A stretch of DNA of 64,000 bases, from assembly GCA_033439265.1 (NCBI GenBank), contig JAVTVX010000016.1, positions 12,511,201-12,575,200 on the forward strand, in the 5' to 3' direction. Each line of letters opens with the position of its first letter. The stretch's first letter is position 1. Under the pieces are notes generated by a model, which saw only the letters and a program-made list of their open reading frames with translations, was not told the origin of the DNA and did not search any database. This stretch comes from Dillenia suffruticosa (lineage: Eukaryota > Streptophyta > Magnoliopsida > Dilleniales > Dilleniaceae). Below, one piece after another: positions 1 through 11,889 of the stretch. A program made the position numbers and the translations under genes.

Positions 1-650
1 GGTGGGAGGCCCTCACTGATGAGGCGACAGAGCCACTGCAGTGGGATGATTTCTTTCGGGACTTTGATCGCAGATTCTTTCCACTCTACTAGCAGGATAG
101 TATGAGGTCAGAGTTGGGACAGCTTACACAGGGGTCCAGATCTGTCTCGGAGTATGAGGCAGATATGCAGAGACTTGCCGCATTCGTACCGGATCTGGCC
201 ACACCTCAGTATTTGCGCTTCAAATTTGAGAACGGTTTTAGCCTCAGCATAAAGAGGTATGTGACTGTTACTCCACAGTTTACACTAGTCGAGGTGATAG
301 ACTCTGCTCACCGTGCGAAGGCTTTGGTCCGCACCGAGACTAGGTAGAGTGAGAGTAGAGAGCAGAAAAGAAAGAAAGAGAAGTCTTATTTTGTACAGAA
401 TTCCAAGAGAGGTATGTGATCCAGTTCGCACAGAGGCAGATTAGGATATGGATTTCCTAAGCTGGGACAGGGACAGTACTCCCAGGGGTTCAGACAGCCC
501 ACTCCGACTCACCCTGTATAGTATACTGCTCAGCGGCATCCTTATTGCCGCAGGTGCAATAGGTCCCATTAGATAGGAGCTTGTTCAGTGCCGGTCACTT
601 GCTTCCACTATGGAAAGCTGGGGCTTATCAGCAGTTCCTGCCCTGAATTA
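1..650 (+). pseudogene. gag remnant of the Tekay-type element
   Basis: The translation from base 1 resembles plant gypsy gag: a tryptophan-rich start, then the stretch SVSEYEADMQRLAAFVPDL at about 145-205, which is the typical retrotransposon-gag helix region. A weak CCHC-like stretch (CFHYGKLG) lies near 598-621. In the family this protein builds the virus-like particle and binds the element RNA. The copy is partial and broken. Confidence 0.85.
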
Positions 651-1104
651 GGACACAGAGGATAGAGTTCACAAAGCCGCACTAGTACTCCTCATATAGA
701 ACAACAGGGGCAGCATGCTCGGCCAGCATCGTCTACTCCTAGGGTGACCACCAGGAGTAACACAGTGCAGACCCAGGCACGACAACAGCCTAGGGCTCAG
801 GCCCGGGTTTATGCCATGAAGCAGGAGGACGCATAGGTGAATCCCGACATCATCATGGGTACTCCTCCTTTTGATCTTGTAGAATAGGATCTCTATTCGT
901 ATTTCCACTTCTTTTGGGGATGTCATCATTGTATCGTGATAGTCGTATAGGTATTTTATATTGTGTACCCTTTTGTCGAGATAATACTACTCTGACATCT
1001 TTGTACACTGAAGTTGTAAAAGCCTTAGATGCTAAACTATTTTGATATATATATATATATATATCAAATTTGAAATTATTCTAAGTCTATGTGCATTTTG
1101 TTCA

Positions 1105-1435
1105 ATGATAGGTACTCTACCTATCTTCAGAATAGATGCTCGTATCCTTATTGACATGGGGTTTACCTATTCGTATGTGAGCAATCAATTCTTCTGACAT
1201 TCTGATAGGCCACTCTCACCTTTGGATGAGGAGATATTGGTCATCACTCCTTTGGATGAGCAGATTGTGCGCGGCACAGTGTATAGAGAATGTGAGATCA
1301 AAGTTAGGGATACAATGCTGAAGGCAGACCTAATCCCTCTCGCCATGACTGATTTTGATGCCAACTTGGGGATGGATTGGCTACATATGCATCGGGTTTC
1401 AGTTGACTGCTTTAAGAAGCAGGTGGAGTTTTAAA
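1105..1435 (+). pseudogene. Aspartic protease remnant of the Tekay-type element
   Basis: The segment reads like the plant gypsy retropepsin: a GTLPIFRIDARILID-like strand in which the family has its catalytic Asp-Ser/Thr-Gly, then about 80 residues later the conserved DANLGMDWLHMHRVSVDC. The family uses it to cut Gag-Pol. It sits between gag and reverse transcriptase as expected for Ty3/gypsy. It is a fossil copy. Confidence 0.85.
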
Positions 1436-1689
1436 GACCCGATCAGCCAGTATTGATTTTTGAGGGTGAGAGACGAATTTTACTCCGTTGTGTCATTTAA
1501 GTTTTGGAGGCCAAATGCATGATTCGCCGTGAGTGTGCTGATATCTAGCTCACATCATAAACACCACTGCTTAGGGACCGAGACTGGAGGTTGTTCAGTG
1601 GTATAAGACTTTCTTGATGTTTTCCCCGAGGAGCTACCCGGATTACCACTGGTTCGGGAGTTTGACTTTGAGATCAATTTAGCTTCGGG

Positions 1690-2950
1690 GACTACCCCTA
1701 TCTCTATACCACCACACAGGATGGCACCAGTTGAGCTGAGGGAGTTCAAGATCCTGCGGCAGGAGTTATTGGATAAGGGGTTCATCCGTCCTAACATGTC
1801 ACCTTGGGGTGCTTCAGTATTGTTTGTAAGGAAAAAGGACGGCTCACTGAGATTGTGTATGGATTACAGGCAGCTTAATTGGGTGACTGTGAAGAACAGA
1901 TATCCGGTGCCTCGCATATATGATTTGTTTGATCAATTGCAAGGTGCCCGAGTTTTCTCAAAGATTGATCTTCGATCAGGATATCATTAGTTGCGGATTA
2001 GGAGTCAAGATGTGCCAAAGATAGCTTTCCGTACTTGATACGGACACTACGAATTTCTAGTCATGCCGTTTGGACGGACTAATGCCCCGCTGCATTCATG
2101 GACTTGATAAACAGAGTCTATGACGACTATCTGGATCAGTTTGTCATAGTCTTCATAGATGATATACTGGTACATTCACAGAGTGATGAGGATCATGTTC
2201 AACATCTTCTCACCGTTTTACAGATTCTCCACGATGAGCAGTTGCATGCCAAATTCACAAAATGTGAATTTTGGCTAAGACAGGTTGGATTTTTAGGGCA
2301 TGTCGTTTCTGCGGAAAGAATTTTTGTCGATCCGCAGAAGGTCGATGCTATTACGGGATGGAAATAGCCATAGACAGTGACTGAAATCAGGAGTTGTCTT
2401 GGTCTGGCCAGGTTTTACTACAGATTTGTTGAGGGGTTTTCCCGGATAGCTACTCCATTGTGTAGATTGACGTGAAAAGGTGTCAAGTTTATATGGGATA
2501 ACCGTTGTGAGGCGAGTTTTAAGGAGCTCAAATAATGGTTGACTATAGCTCCGATTTTGGCACTTCCCACTAGCATTCGGGAGTACACAATGTACAATAA
2601 CGCTAGCCGACAGGGGTTGGGTTGTGTTTTGATTCAAAATGGTCAGATGATCGCCTACGCCTCTAAACAGTTGAAGAAACATGAGGTGAATTATCCGACA
2701 CACGATCTGGAGCTTGCGGCCATAGTCTTTGCATTGAAGATATGGCGCCATTACTTGTACGGGGTGACTTGCCGGGTGTATACTGATCATAAAAGTTTAA
2801 AGTATTTATTCGTCCAATGAAAACTTAACCTGAGACAGAGAAGATGGTTGGAACAACTTAAAGATTTTGATATTGTCATTGATTATCATCCGGACAAGGC
2901 CAATGTGGTTGTTGATGCCGCTTCATCGTCTCAGGAGAACAATATGGCAT
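1690..2950 (+). pseudogene. Reverse transcriptase and RNase H remnant of the Tekay-type element
   Basis: Hallmarks of plant gypsy reverse transcriptase are visible: the entry motif [20 protein letters not shown] (about 1,779-1,838), the [11 protein letters not shown] box ending at 1,989, and the catalytic box FIDDILVHS at about 2,153-2,179. The RNase H domain follows, with the start motif [17 protein letters not shown], the [20 protein letters not shown] stretch and [12 protein letters not shown] ending near 2,814. The order and spacing are normal for the family. The region is spread over several frames and is broken. Confidence 0.92.
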
Positions 2951-3219
2951 ACCTCACTTGTTTGTTGGGACTTCGGGATTTGAGAGTCAAATTGGCTAGT
3001 GATGATCAGGGCACTTTGCTAGCCAGGTTTGAGGTTAGGCTAACGCTGTTGACCGTATTAGGGAACTGCAGGGCATTGATACCGAGTTCCAGGCTCTTAC
3101 TGAGAGAGCCCGCAAAGGTGATATAGATGATTTCAAAGTCTGTAGTGATGGACTTCTAACTTATCGAGATAGAGTGGCTATAGCCACTGATGAGGATCTC
3201 TGCAGGTCCATATTAGAGG

Positions 3220-4165
3220 AGGCATACTCATCGGCCTATGCCTTACACCTGGGTAATACAAAGATGTATCGAACTATTCGGGGCAGCTATTGGTGGCAAG
3301 GTATGTAGAAGGACATTGCGGAGTTTGTAGCTACATGTTTAGTCTGTCAGCAGGTTTACTATAGCCTCTTCCCATTCCCGTATGGAAGTGAGAACATGTG
3401 ACTATGGACTTTGTTATGGGATTGTCTTGGACTCAGGCCAGATATGATGCCATTTGGGTGGTAGTCGATCGAATCACCAAGTCTGTCCATTTCATCCCGA
3501 TGCGTAGCGACTCTCCACTGGAGACATTAGCACGTCTGTATATTGACAAAATAGTCAGACTGCATAGGGTTCCTGTGTCCATAGTCTCAGATAGAGATCC
3601 TAGATTCACTTCTCGATTTCGGCCCAAGTTGCAGGAAGCTTTGGGCACATGGCTCAGTTTTAGCACAGCATATCACCCATAGACAGATGATCAGTCAGAG
3701 AGGACCATTCAGATGCTCAAGGATTCGCTTCGGGCTTGTGTTATGGATTTTTGGGGTAATTGGGACAAACATTTATCGCCTGTGGAGTTTACATATAATA
3801 ATAGTTATCAAGCCAGCATCAACAAGCCACCCTATGAGGCACTTTGCGACGGAAAGTGTCACACCCCGTTGTGCTGGGATGAGGTAGGCGAAAGGCGCTT
3901 TACCAATGTTGAGTTAGTTGAGGAAGCTAAGGAAAAGGTCAAGATGGTCCGCGAGCGATTGAAAGCCGCCCAAGACAAACAGAGGACATATGCAGATCGG
4001 AGATGCCGACCTTTAGAATTTGAGATGGGTGATATGGTATTTTTGAGGATTCCTTATTTGAAGGGACTCATTCGATATCGGCAACGGGGCAAGTTGAGCC
4101 CCAGGTACATTGGCCCGTTCCGTATCCTCAGTAGGAAACGCCGACAAGTTATCTCGAATCCATGA
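3220..4165 (+). pseudogene. Integrase remnant of the Tekay-type element
   Basis: An HHCC-like zinc region (LHLGNTKMYRTIRGSYWWQG, then CLVCQQ) lies at about 3,245-3,355. It is followed by the catalytic core with the [20 protein letters not shown] and [14 protein letters not shown] motifs (3,398-3,630), and then the C-terminal strand region containing GDMVFLRIPY at about 4,030. The family integrase joins element cDNA to chromosomal DNA. The copy is broken. Confidence 0.9.
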
Positions 4166-4370
4166 TGTCTTCCATGTATCAGTGTTAACGAAGTACATCC
4201 CAGATACTTGAGTCTACCTATTCAGCCGATGGCCATACTTGACAAGTAGATACGGCAGCTATGGAAAAGGGAGGTATCTCTTGTCCAAGTATTATGGCGC
4301 AATGATCAGGTCAAGGAAGAGACCTAGGAGCCTGAGGAGACTATGAGGAGATAGATTCCCCAGTTGTTTG
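4160..4370 (+). pseudogene. Chromodomain remnant after integrase
   Basis: Downstream of the integrase C-terminus the translation gives VFHVSVLTKYI, then PMAILDK, EVSLVQVLWRNDQVKEET and EPEETMRR. This is the chromodomain signature found at the integrase C-terminus of plant chromoviruses. It supports a chromovirus rather than the Athila/Tat lineage, and the phrasing is closest to Tekay-type elements. In living relatives the domain guides insertion into heterochromatin. The copy is decayed. Confidence 0.8.
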
Positions 4371-4426
4371 CTGTTTAGCTTTTTTTTAGTTACGATGACG
4401 AAACTTGTTTTTAGGGGGTTAGAAAA

Positions 4427-6965
4427 TAAAATACCGACATTCGGTGCTCGAACAAGTGTAATTGTTTTGAGATATTTATATATATATATATATATTTTTT
4501 TAAAAAAAAAAAAAAGAGAGTGAGAGGAAGGAGGAAACACCGCATTTTGGCCTGAAACACGGTACTCCCCCTTGTCAGATTAGGGCTAAAAGCCCTAATC
4601 TGTCTCTTTCTCTTCATCTCTCTCTCTCTGACTCTTCATCTCCCCTCTCCCCACCTCCCGCGGTAGCGCCTCCCTCGCCTGAAGCCGCCTTGCACCACCT
4701 CCATTACCACCGCCTCACACCACCTCCATACCACCGTATTCTTCTTCTTTTCTCTCTCTATCCTTCCATATCAGTTTCTCTTTCTCTCCGTTGTTCACTC
4801 TCTCTCTATCTCTCGTGATCTCTCTCGCGATCTCCCTCTTGATCGCACTCCAACCGCGATCGCACTCCAACCACGAGCGTACCAACCTGTAACGCCTTTT
4901 GCCATGGCGCAAGCAGGAGCGCGCGGTCTTCACCTGAGCGCACCACAGCGCGACAGCGCTCGACAGAGCGCGACTGCAGACCTCCCGCGAGCTCCCCTGC
5001 GCGACCCCCTTGCATGAGTGCCAGCGTGCCCCTACATGAGCTACCCTACGCGAACGTGCCCCTAGTGCAACCTCCCTCGCGTGAGGGTGCCTCAGCGCGT
5101 GACTACAGTCTCTCGCGAATGTGCACTCGAGCTCATGAGCACTCTAGCTAGGGAGTACGAGCCCCTTGCCCATGAACCGCTGGCCTACAAGCTTGCCAGC
5201 CTACCAGCCCGTGAGCCCACCAGCGGGCCAGCGCGCCAACCCACCAACCCACTAGTCCGCGATGGCCGGTGAGCCCGCGAGCCCGCGACAAACTTTCTCC
5301 TTCGAGAGCTCACCTGCATCTTCACTGCAGGTAACGACTGTGATTTCTTAAGGTTCTAGGGTTTAGTGTTTAGAAATTTGAGTTAGTTGCTAATATCGTT
5401 CAAATGACATAAGAATTTAGGGTTTGTAAGAACTTGAGGAAAATGATAAACCCTAAAAATAGTCAAAATTTTGATGAAAATCATGATGATTTGATTAGGT
5501 TGGCTTTCTTGGTGATTCGATTAAGGAGAGCTTTGATTCTTCGTGTTGTGGTTTTATTGGGGAGTGCACTATCCTCCCCAAAACTGTGTGTGGGATTTAT
5601 TTCAATACTTTTGTTTAATGTGTAAACCCTGCTTTAAAATATTTGATAAATGAGTATGATTTGTAGCGTGCTTGAAATGTTTTGACTGGTTTTGAAATTG
5701 ATTTTTGTGAACTGATGGAGTGTCCAAAAAAAACTGTGTTGAAATATTGAAATTATGCATCCATGTGGTTGAATTGTATAATGTGTCATTTTATGTTTTA
5801 TGTTGCATTTGATTTGTGAACCTGATTTCAGCACATTTTGATACAATTTTGGATTTGGCCTTGAGGGCTTTGGTATGAATTGTTCCGTAGTTACGAAGGA
5901 CACCGTGAGAGATGCTTTGGTAGCGTCTGAATATGCCTAGGCTTGGGGTATCCCATAAGTTGTCGTGATTTTTATTAACGACACGGTACTAGCCAGATTA
6001 AACCCAAAAGGGGGTGGATTTGGATACTCTCTCCAAGTCTAGCACCTGGATGAGGTCCGTCACCAATGCCGGGGTAAAGAGCACTTTAAATAAACTTGTA
6101 TAAAACACCCCCAATACCCCTGTCATAGGTCGCGGTAGACCTCTGCCAGGACATTTTCGTTTGGCAACTCTATAATTTTAGTGACAGTGCTTTGAATGCA
6201 TATTTGACTTGAAAATACTTGCTAATAATATACTGTTGAAGTGAAAAGTATGATTATTTAAAATATGATTCGTAAAGTTATGCTTTGACACTTCAGTTTT
6301 ACACTTCATATTAGACGATTGTATTGACCCACTCACTCACTGGGTATTTTTTCTCGAGTACTCACCCCTCATTTCCCTTCTTGTTTCAGAGATAATATTT
6401 GACAAGAAACATTGCTTTTAGGACGCTCAGTATGTCATTATATATTTCTGATACAAAATTTGTATTAGTATTTTATATGTATTCTGAGGTTTATAGGCGA
6501 CCATTGTGTAATTCTGGGATGACTGTATAAATATGGACATTCAAATTGTGGAACTCTCTTGTCATTGCATAACATTGCATTGAGGCATTTCTTATTCATT
6601 GTGTATGTACTTGGGAATGTGTTATGTCTTAGAAGTATACTCTATGATCACTCGGTGACACCTTTAAATCACCGGAGGGGTGACTGGTGGCTATCCATGC
6701 TTTAGACGGGGGCATGGCAGTAGAAGTCTGTGGCTATGTTGTGAAAAAGTTTATAGTCTTGCGTTATTCTGGATGTTGGGTATGGGATTGGTTGATTTTG
6801 GAGAGGCCGGAATGATCATTTGATTATTTTACAGGATGGTTGTGATTTATACAGTACTTGGGAGACCTCAGAAATATGGGGAGGTTCTACCCGATTTTCT
6901 GTAAAAATACAATCGGCATTTCAGGACAACGGGCAGCTATTCACGATCCCGGTCGGGGTGTGACA
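4427..6965 (+). repeat. 3' LTR of the Tekay-type element (about 2.54 kb)
   Basis: The LTR begins about ten bases after the purine-rich AGGGGGTTAG, at a degenerate match to the TGTAACACCGAC start seen in the other long LTRs of this window, and ends at GGGGTGTGACA. Internal landmarks, in order: a TA-rich and CT-rich leader (4,470-4,860), a GC-rich block (4,860-5,280), a CTGCAG|GTAACG donor-like site at 5,331, the box TCCGTAGTTACGAAGG at 5,884, the box ACTCACTGGGTA...TACTCACCCCT (6,332-6,370) with a pyrimidine tract and TTTCAG at 6,389, and the terminal box with GGGAGACCTC at 6,860. The same landmarks recur at 20,665-22,245, 22,246-24,501, 26,342-30,988 and 31,116-33,352. Confidence 0.85.
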
Positions 6966-6989
6966 GGAGTTATAGGAAACGTAATAACG

Positions 6990-7994
6990 AGAAGAATGAT
7001 TAATATTATGTGTTTCCAAGAAAGCTAAGTGGGCAGGGGAGAGGGTTAGAGAAGCAGAGCCTTATGGCCATAAGTTTTGATACGTATGTAAGGATAGAAC
7101 TTAGAACATGGTAGAAATAATTGTCCATAAGGACTTACAAAAGGATGTAGTGGAGATTTGAAGAAAAGAGGATAAAATTTTGCTTGTCAAACTAGTTAGT
7201 GGAGATATGTAATTAATATAGTTACTATTTGTGCACCTCGAATACGTGTAGATGCGACTAATAAACAATGGTTTTGGAAAGATTTAGAAGAATTTACACA
7301 AACCTACTAGTGGGGAGAAGTTATTTATTAGAGATGATACAAATAGGTATGTAGGTGAGAATAATAAGAGATTTGAATGATACTGGGGTACCATTTTAGA
7401 GTTTTCCATGACATTCAATTTGATACACGTAAATACTTTCCTCAACAAAAGTGAGTCGCATGTAGTTACATGCAGAAGTGGATCGAATGACAATCAAATA
7501 GGATTGTCAATTTATACTAGGGGTGATAGAATGACGTGCAGCGATTACAAGATTATACTAGGGGAGAGTATAGCAACTCTACATAGATTTTTAGTTTTAG
7601 ATTTGTGTACTTAGAAGGCAAAAGAAGGATCGTCAATTTATGAAGCCAAAAATTAAGTGGTGGAACTTGAAAGAGGAAAATGTGACAACATTTAAAGACA
7701 AGTTAATTCAATTAACTACCTCATCTGCTAATGATGATTCGAAAACCATGAGTAGAAATGTATAACAATATTATGAATTTAGGTAAAAACGTTCTTGGCA
7801 TATCTAAGAGTCAGACACCAATAAACAAGGAGGCACAGTGGTGGAATGAGAAAATCCAATCTGTTATACAAACTAAACGAGAATGTTATAGAAACCTTAA
7901 AAGTAAGAGACATAGTGATGCATTTGAAAGTACAAGATTAGGAAAAAAAAGGTGAAAAAGGTTATTCAAGGATCAGAAAACAAGATGTAAAATG
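6990..7994 (+). pseudogene. LINE (RTE) endonuclease domain, broken
   Basis: The forward frames give fragments of the apurinic-type endonuclease that nicks target DNA for RTE LINEs. Examples are a CAPRIRVDATNKQWFWKDLE stretch (7,230-7,290) and TFLNKSESHVVTCRSGSNDN (7,432-7,491), which runs on through IGLSIYTRGDRMTCSDYKII and ends in the RFLVLDL strand. This last block is the conserved C-terminal part of the domain. The linker after it, with NKEAQWWNEKIQSVIQTKRE (7,823-7,882), matches the region between endonuclease and reverse transcriptase in plant RTE proteins. Several stops and frameshifts are present. The part ends where the copia element begins. Confidence 0.88.
7990..7994 (+). repeat. 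Target site duplication AAATG, left copy
   Basis: AAATG lies directly before the TG of the 5' LTR and matches 13,137-13,141 exactly. Both copies are LINE sequence. Confidence 0.9.
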
Positions 7995-9195
7995 TGTTAA
8001 GGAAATTGTTGTCAAACTCTAATGATTCGATGATAATAGAAAATTATATGTGTTACTTATCATTTTACCAAGTGTGTAGGTTTTTAAAATATTCATTTTT
8101 TAAGCAATATAATCTTCTATGGGTAGAAGTTGAAGTTCTATAGAAGTTCTTGTGAAAAATTGAAAATAACTACTACATAGAAGATGTTGGCATAGAAGCA
8201 TGGGTTGAAGCTGTTGAAAATCAGAATTTAAGGGTAGATTAGAGCTATTGTGTCTTTGATTCATAAGGCCTAACGCAGCGTATTAAGTACAGATTAGGAG
8301 CTGTGTTTAATCTTAAAACATGTATAAATGAGTTAATCAAGATCAAATTGCTTCAAAGATTCGAATTCAAATTTTTACTTAAGGTAAAATTCAAATTCAA
8401 AGTTTGAAATAAGATTTTTAGAAGATATGGCTAATTTTTAGGAGCTATTATCTCAAGTGTAACTTCTTGATCAACCAAGAGATTTCAAAATTTGAAAGTT
8501 CCACAATTTAGAGTGATTGTTGGACTTTAAATTTGAATAATTGTAGTACTAAAAATCAGAAGTTATGATTGAAAAAATCAAGCATAAAGTCAGCAACTTA
8601 ACCAGATTTTACAGCAATAAAAGTAGTTGAGAAGCTAGTTTTATAGCTTTATATCTTCACGATGGTGACCAATTTTGCATTCACACTTTACATATAGAGA
8701 ATATTTAATATTTTTTACAGAGCCATTTCGATACCTTGGGAGTGAGATATTAGATCTAGAGCCATTTGTTTTGTGTATGTTTGTACTATAAAGCTCCAAT
8801 AATCTTAGGGAGAGTGTTAGGAACACTTTGTTGGTTAGATACACTAATTGAGTGAGAGTTAAAGTAGAGTATTTGTTGGACTAAGTCATCCTCAAGGTTA
8901 GATATGTAGATTGTCAACAAGAGTGAATGTACTCAAACTTATAACTCTCATTGTTATTGGAAACTAGTAGTTGCTGGATCCAGACTTGCTGACCTAGAAG
9001 AGTGGTCACAGACACATGGCCAAACCACTATAAATTGGGCTTGATCTCTCTATCTCTACTTTTTTAATTTTTGCACTTATAGTTGCATAATTCATATAGT
9101 TTGGCCATAGGTTAAATTGAGATTTTAAGTAGAGTAAAATTTATAACATAAAACTAACCAATTCAATCCCCCTTCTTATTACATAGGGACCAACA
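7995..9195 (+). repeat. 5' LTR of the copia element
   Basis: The LTR starts TGTTAAGGAAATTGTTGTC and ends TAGGGACCAACA, giving TG...CA ends. It aligns along its length with 11,890-13,136, sharing for example the CTATAAATTGG promoter-like segment at 9,029 (12,970 in the other LTR). The primer site begins two bases after it. Confidence 0.92.
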
Positions 9196-9197
9196 AG

Positions 9198-9215
9198 TGG
9201 TATCAAAGGTAGTAC
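9198..9215 (+). other. Primer binding site of the copia element
   Basis: TGGTATCAAAGGTAG follows the 5' LTR by two bases. It is a close variant of the TGGTATCAGAGC site complementary to the 3' end of initiator tRNA-Met, which primes reverse transcription in Ty1/copia elements. Confidence 0.88.
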
Positions 9216-9539
9216 TTGACTCCACAAAAGTGCTGACTTTTGAGTAGAAAATCCTATAGCTTCACAAATTACTCTTGGCCAATGCAAAAATAGGGCATCT
9301 TATTTCTACGAGGCTAAATTCTCCCAATAGAGGTGTAGAATAGAGACCTTTATTCAAGCCATAGATTATAAAGCTTTGCAAGTGATTTCTCAAGGAGACC
9401 TAGATGCAAAAGCCCATATAATGGCTGAGAAAGATAAGAGGAAATGTCAATAAATTCATGAGCAAAACATTTGCTATTATGCGCAATATTTCCAATTGAA
9501 TTTAACTTAATTTCTTCTTATTTTATAGCCAAAGAAAAT

Positions 9540-10110
9540 TGAAATAGATAGTGCATCAGTCATGAAGGCACAAGGATTGTTAAAGAAACTAAGATTAATC
9601 AAATCACTTCAATCGCAAATGTACTGTAGTCTCTTGGAAAAGCTTTTTCAGAAGCTGATCTTGTTAGAAAAATTTTGAGGACACTCCCTAGAGCCTGGGA
9701 TGCAAAGAAGATAGCAATAGAGGAAGCTCATGACTTGTCAAAACTGTCTTTGAATGAACTGAGTAGAAAATTGATGTCCTATGAGGTTGATGTGTTTAAT
9801 GGTGCCGAGAATGAAGGAAAAAGGAAGTCAATAGCCTTTGTAGCTAAAGAAGATGAAGAATCTGATGATGAAAGAACCCATGATGAAGAAATGAACATTC
9901 TTATCAAGAAACTATCCCATGTCTTTAGAAAAAGAGATAAAAATTCCTTTAAATTTCATAAAGCTAACAATTCTTGAAAGTTCAAATATGATGTAGGAAA
10001 GTTTAACAAAAACAAGGAATCAAAGAAAGAACTAATGTGCTATGAATGTAAAAGATCTGGAGATATAAAATACAAATTCCAGTCCTTGCAAAAAAAAATG
10101 CCAAAGTTTT
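9540..10110 (+). pseudogene. Gag remnant of the copia element (UBN2-type with zinc knuckle)
   Basis: The open stretch 9,675-9,977 reads RTLPRAWDAKKIAIEEAHDL, then LSLNELSRKLMSYEVDVF, typical of the plant copia gag (UBN2/DUF4219 group). An acidic and lysine-rich linker follows, then a zinc-knuckle relic, LMCYECKRSGDIKYKF, near 10,036-10,080. In live elements this protein packages the RNA. The copy is broken. Confidence 0.85.
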
Positions 10111-10214
10111 AGATGAAAATTAAGTCAATAATAGCTACTTGAAGTGATTTGGATGAATCAAGCTTAAACTCAGGCTTAGAAGTTTTAGAAAGTCCTGATG
10201 AAACTAACATCTGT

Positions 10215-11110
10215 TTAATGGAAAACACATAGGTGAATTATGATCAGGCTACAAATTTTAGTTATGAATATAATGAATTGTTAAAGGCTAACTTCAAGTT
10301 GATGTGTAGAATCTTTGATTTGGAAAATGAAAATGATGGTTTGAAACAAAAAAAAATTTCAGTTTTGAACTCTGAAAATATTGTTTTAAAAGAAAAAGAT
10401 AGTTGTTTGAAAACAAGAGTTGTGGATTTATCAAAATCAATAAAAACCACTTTTCAAAAATTCAATGAAAGTGATGAAAAATTGATTAGATTTCTTGCAA
10501 TTCAAAGATATGACTTTTCTAGAAACGGTTTGGGGGTATGTTTAATATGTTGGAAGTGGTTTACAATCTAATAAAACTATTTTTGTTAGTATTGAAAACA
10601 AGAAGTATAAAAACAATGATATAAGAAACACACAAACTGTAGATTTAAGGCATAGAATTAGTAGTCATAGAAACTGAGTTTCTAGGGATTAAGAAATCAT
10701 GAACATTTCTATTTTTACAAAAATTTCAGAAAAATTTCTAGAAATCAAAAATCTGATTTTTCAAATGTAAAATATGGATATTGGGAAAATTTTCAGAAAA
10801 TGAAAATAATTTTTTTATGATATTATTGTTATAAACATGGTCATATTGCAAAATTTTGTTTTTTAAGATTGAACAAGCTTAGTGAATATCAAGATAAATG
10901 CAATATAGGTACAAACTTGTTTTCTAAATGACCGAAATTTGTTTGGGTTTCTAAGCATAGATGATACTCTACTTTAGTATGCAGGAACATGAGGCAAAAA
11001 TCAAGGAAAAATGAAGTAGATAATGAGAATATAAAAATACAAGAACTCCCTCCTGAAAATGATAAAAGCAAGGGTATAGAAATTGAAAATGAGCATAGGG
11101 AAGAGGTCAT
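10215..11110 (+). pseudogene. Coiled-coil region between gag and pol of the copia element
   Basis: The stretch 10,233-10,571 encodes a charged, heptad-like helix: FKLMCRIFDLENENDGLKQK followed by SVLNSENIVLKEKDSCLKTR and then VVDLSKSIKTTF. Long coiled coils after the zinc knuckle are a known trait of Sirevirus Gag. The rest, to about 11,110, is AT-rich and low in information. The opposite-strand open stretches here are shadows. The region is broken. Confidence 0.65.
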
Positions 11111-11319
11111 TAAATGCTGAAAATTTTTAGCTAGTCACTCAAAAGATAATATTATTAGTGATGCAGACGAAGGCATAAGAACGAAGTCAAGTTATAAAAA
11201 TATAGAGAATCAATTTGCATTTTTGTTCACAAGTAGAACCAAAAAGCATAAAGGAATATGTGTCAATAGGAAATTATTGTCCTCAAATCTTATGGCTAAA
11301 ATAATAATTAAAAGATTAT

Positions 11320-11470
11320 GGGTTGGATTATAAAAACATTTTGATAAAATATGATAACACAAGTGCTATATGTCTTACAAAAAATCTCATAAACCATTTT
11401 AGGTATAAATACAAAGAAGTTAGACACCAATATTGGAAATATTTTTTTAGAATATGTTGACATTAAAAAT
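11320..11470 (+). pseudogene. RNase H tail remnant of the copia element
   Basis: Fragments reading DNTSAICLTKN (about 11,352-11,384) and a decayed KEVRHQYWKYFF (11,417-11,452) correspond to the C-terminal end of copia RNase H, where intact relatives have D(N)TSAI.L.KNP..H.R.KHI..RHHFIRD. No larger pol domain is recognisable in this element. Confidence 0.7.
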
Positions 11471-11713
11471 CAATTGACAAATAATTTTTACAAAACCTTT
11501 AGGTAGAGAAAGATTCGAGTTTATTAAGAATGAAGTTGAATTTTGCTTTCTCTTAAAAAATATATATATAGTCTGAAAGTTCTATAGAAGGATGAATATA
11601 AGCAGAAAATAGTGGTTCTATATTCTGCATTCCTTTGATTGTCTCTATGTTCTATTTTTTTATGAATATTTGAAATTTCTGAATCTAAATTTAAACTTTC
11701 TTATTTTTTATTA

Positions 11714-11889
11714 AACAAAAAGGGGGAGATAGAGAAAAAAAATAGTGAAAAATTGTGCACATATTAAGGGAAAGATAACAAAAAGTTCATGTGTTAATTA
11801 ATAGAGGGAAAGCATGATCTTAAGCATTGATGAGCAATTTTTTTTTGCAATTTTTCTTTATGGTTTTGTTGTCATAAAAAGGAAGAAAT
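11714..11889 (+). other. Repeated polypurine tracts before the 3' LTR
   Basis: AAAAAGGGGGAGATAGAG at about 11,717 and the weaker CATAAAAAGGAAGAAAT directly before the 3' LTR (to 11,889) are both polypurine-tract-like. The tract primes plus-strand DNA synthesis. Several tracts in a row are a described feature of Sireviruses, which supports the genus call. Confidence 0.65.

Larger units (their letters stand above)
1..6965 (+). mobile_element. Ty3/gypsy chromovirus, Tekay/Del type, 3' part of a broken copy
   Basis: This is a fossil LTR retrotransposon that enters the window inside gag and runs to the end of its 3' LTR. The domain order gag, aspartic protease, reverse transcriptase, RNase H, integrase, chromodomain is that of a Ty3/gypsy chromovirus. 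The chromodomain and the 2.5-kb LTR favour the Tekay (Del) clade. The coding region is scattered over all three forward frames and carries roughly ten or more breaks, so it is long dead. The 5' LTR lies outside the window, so LTR divergence cannot be used for age. An RTE LINE follows directly at 6,966. Confidence 0.93.
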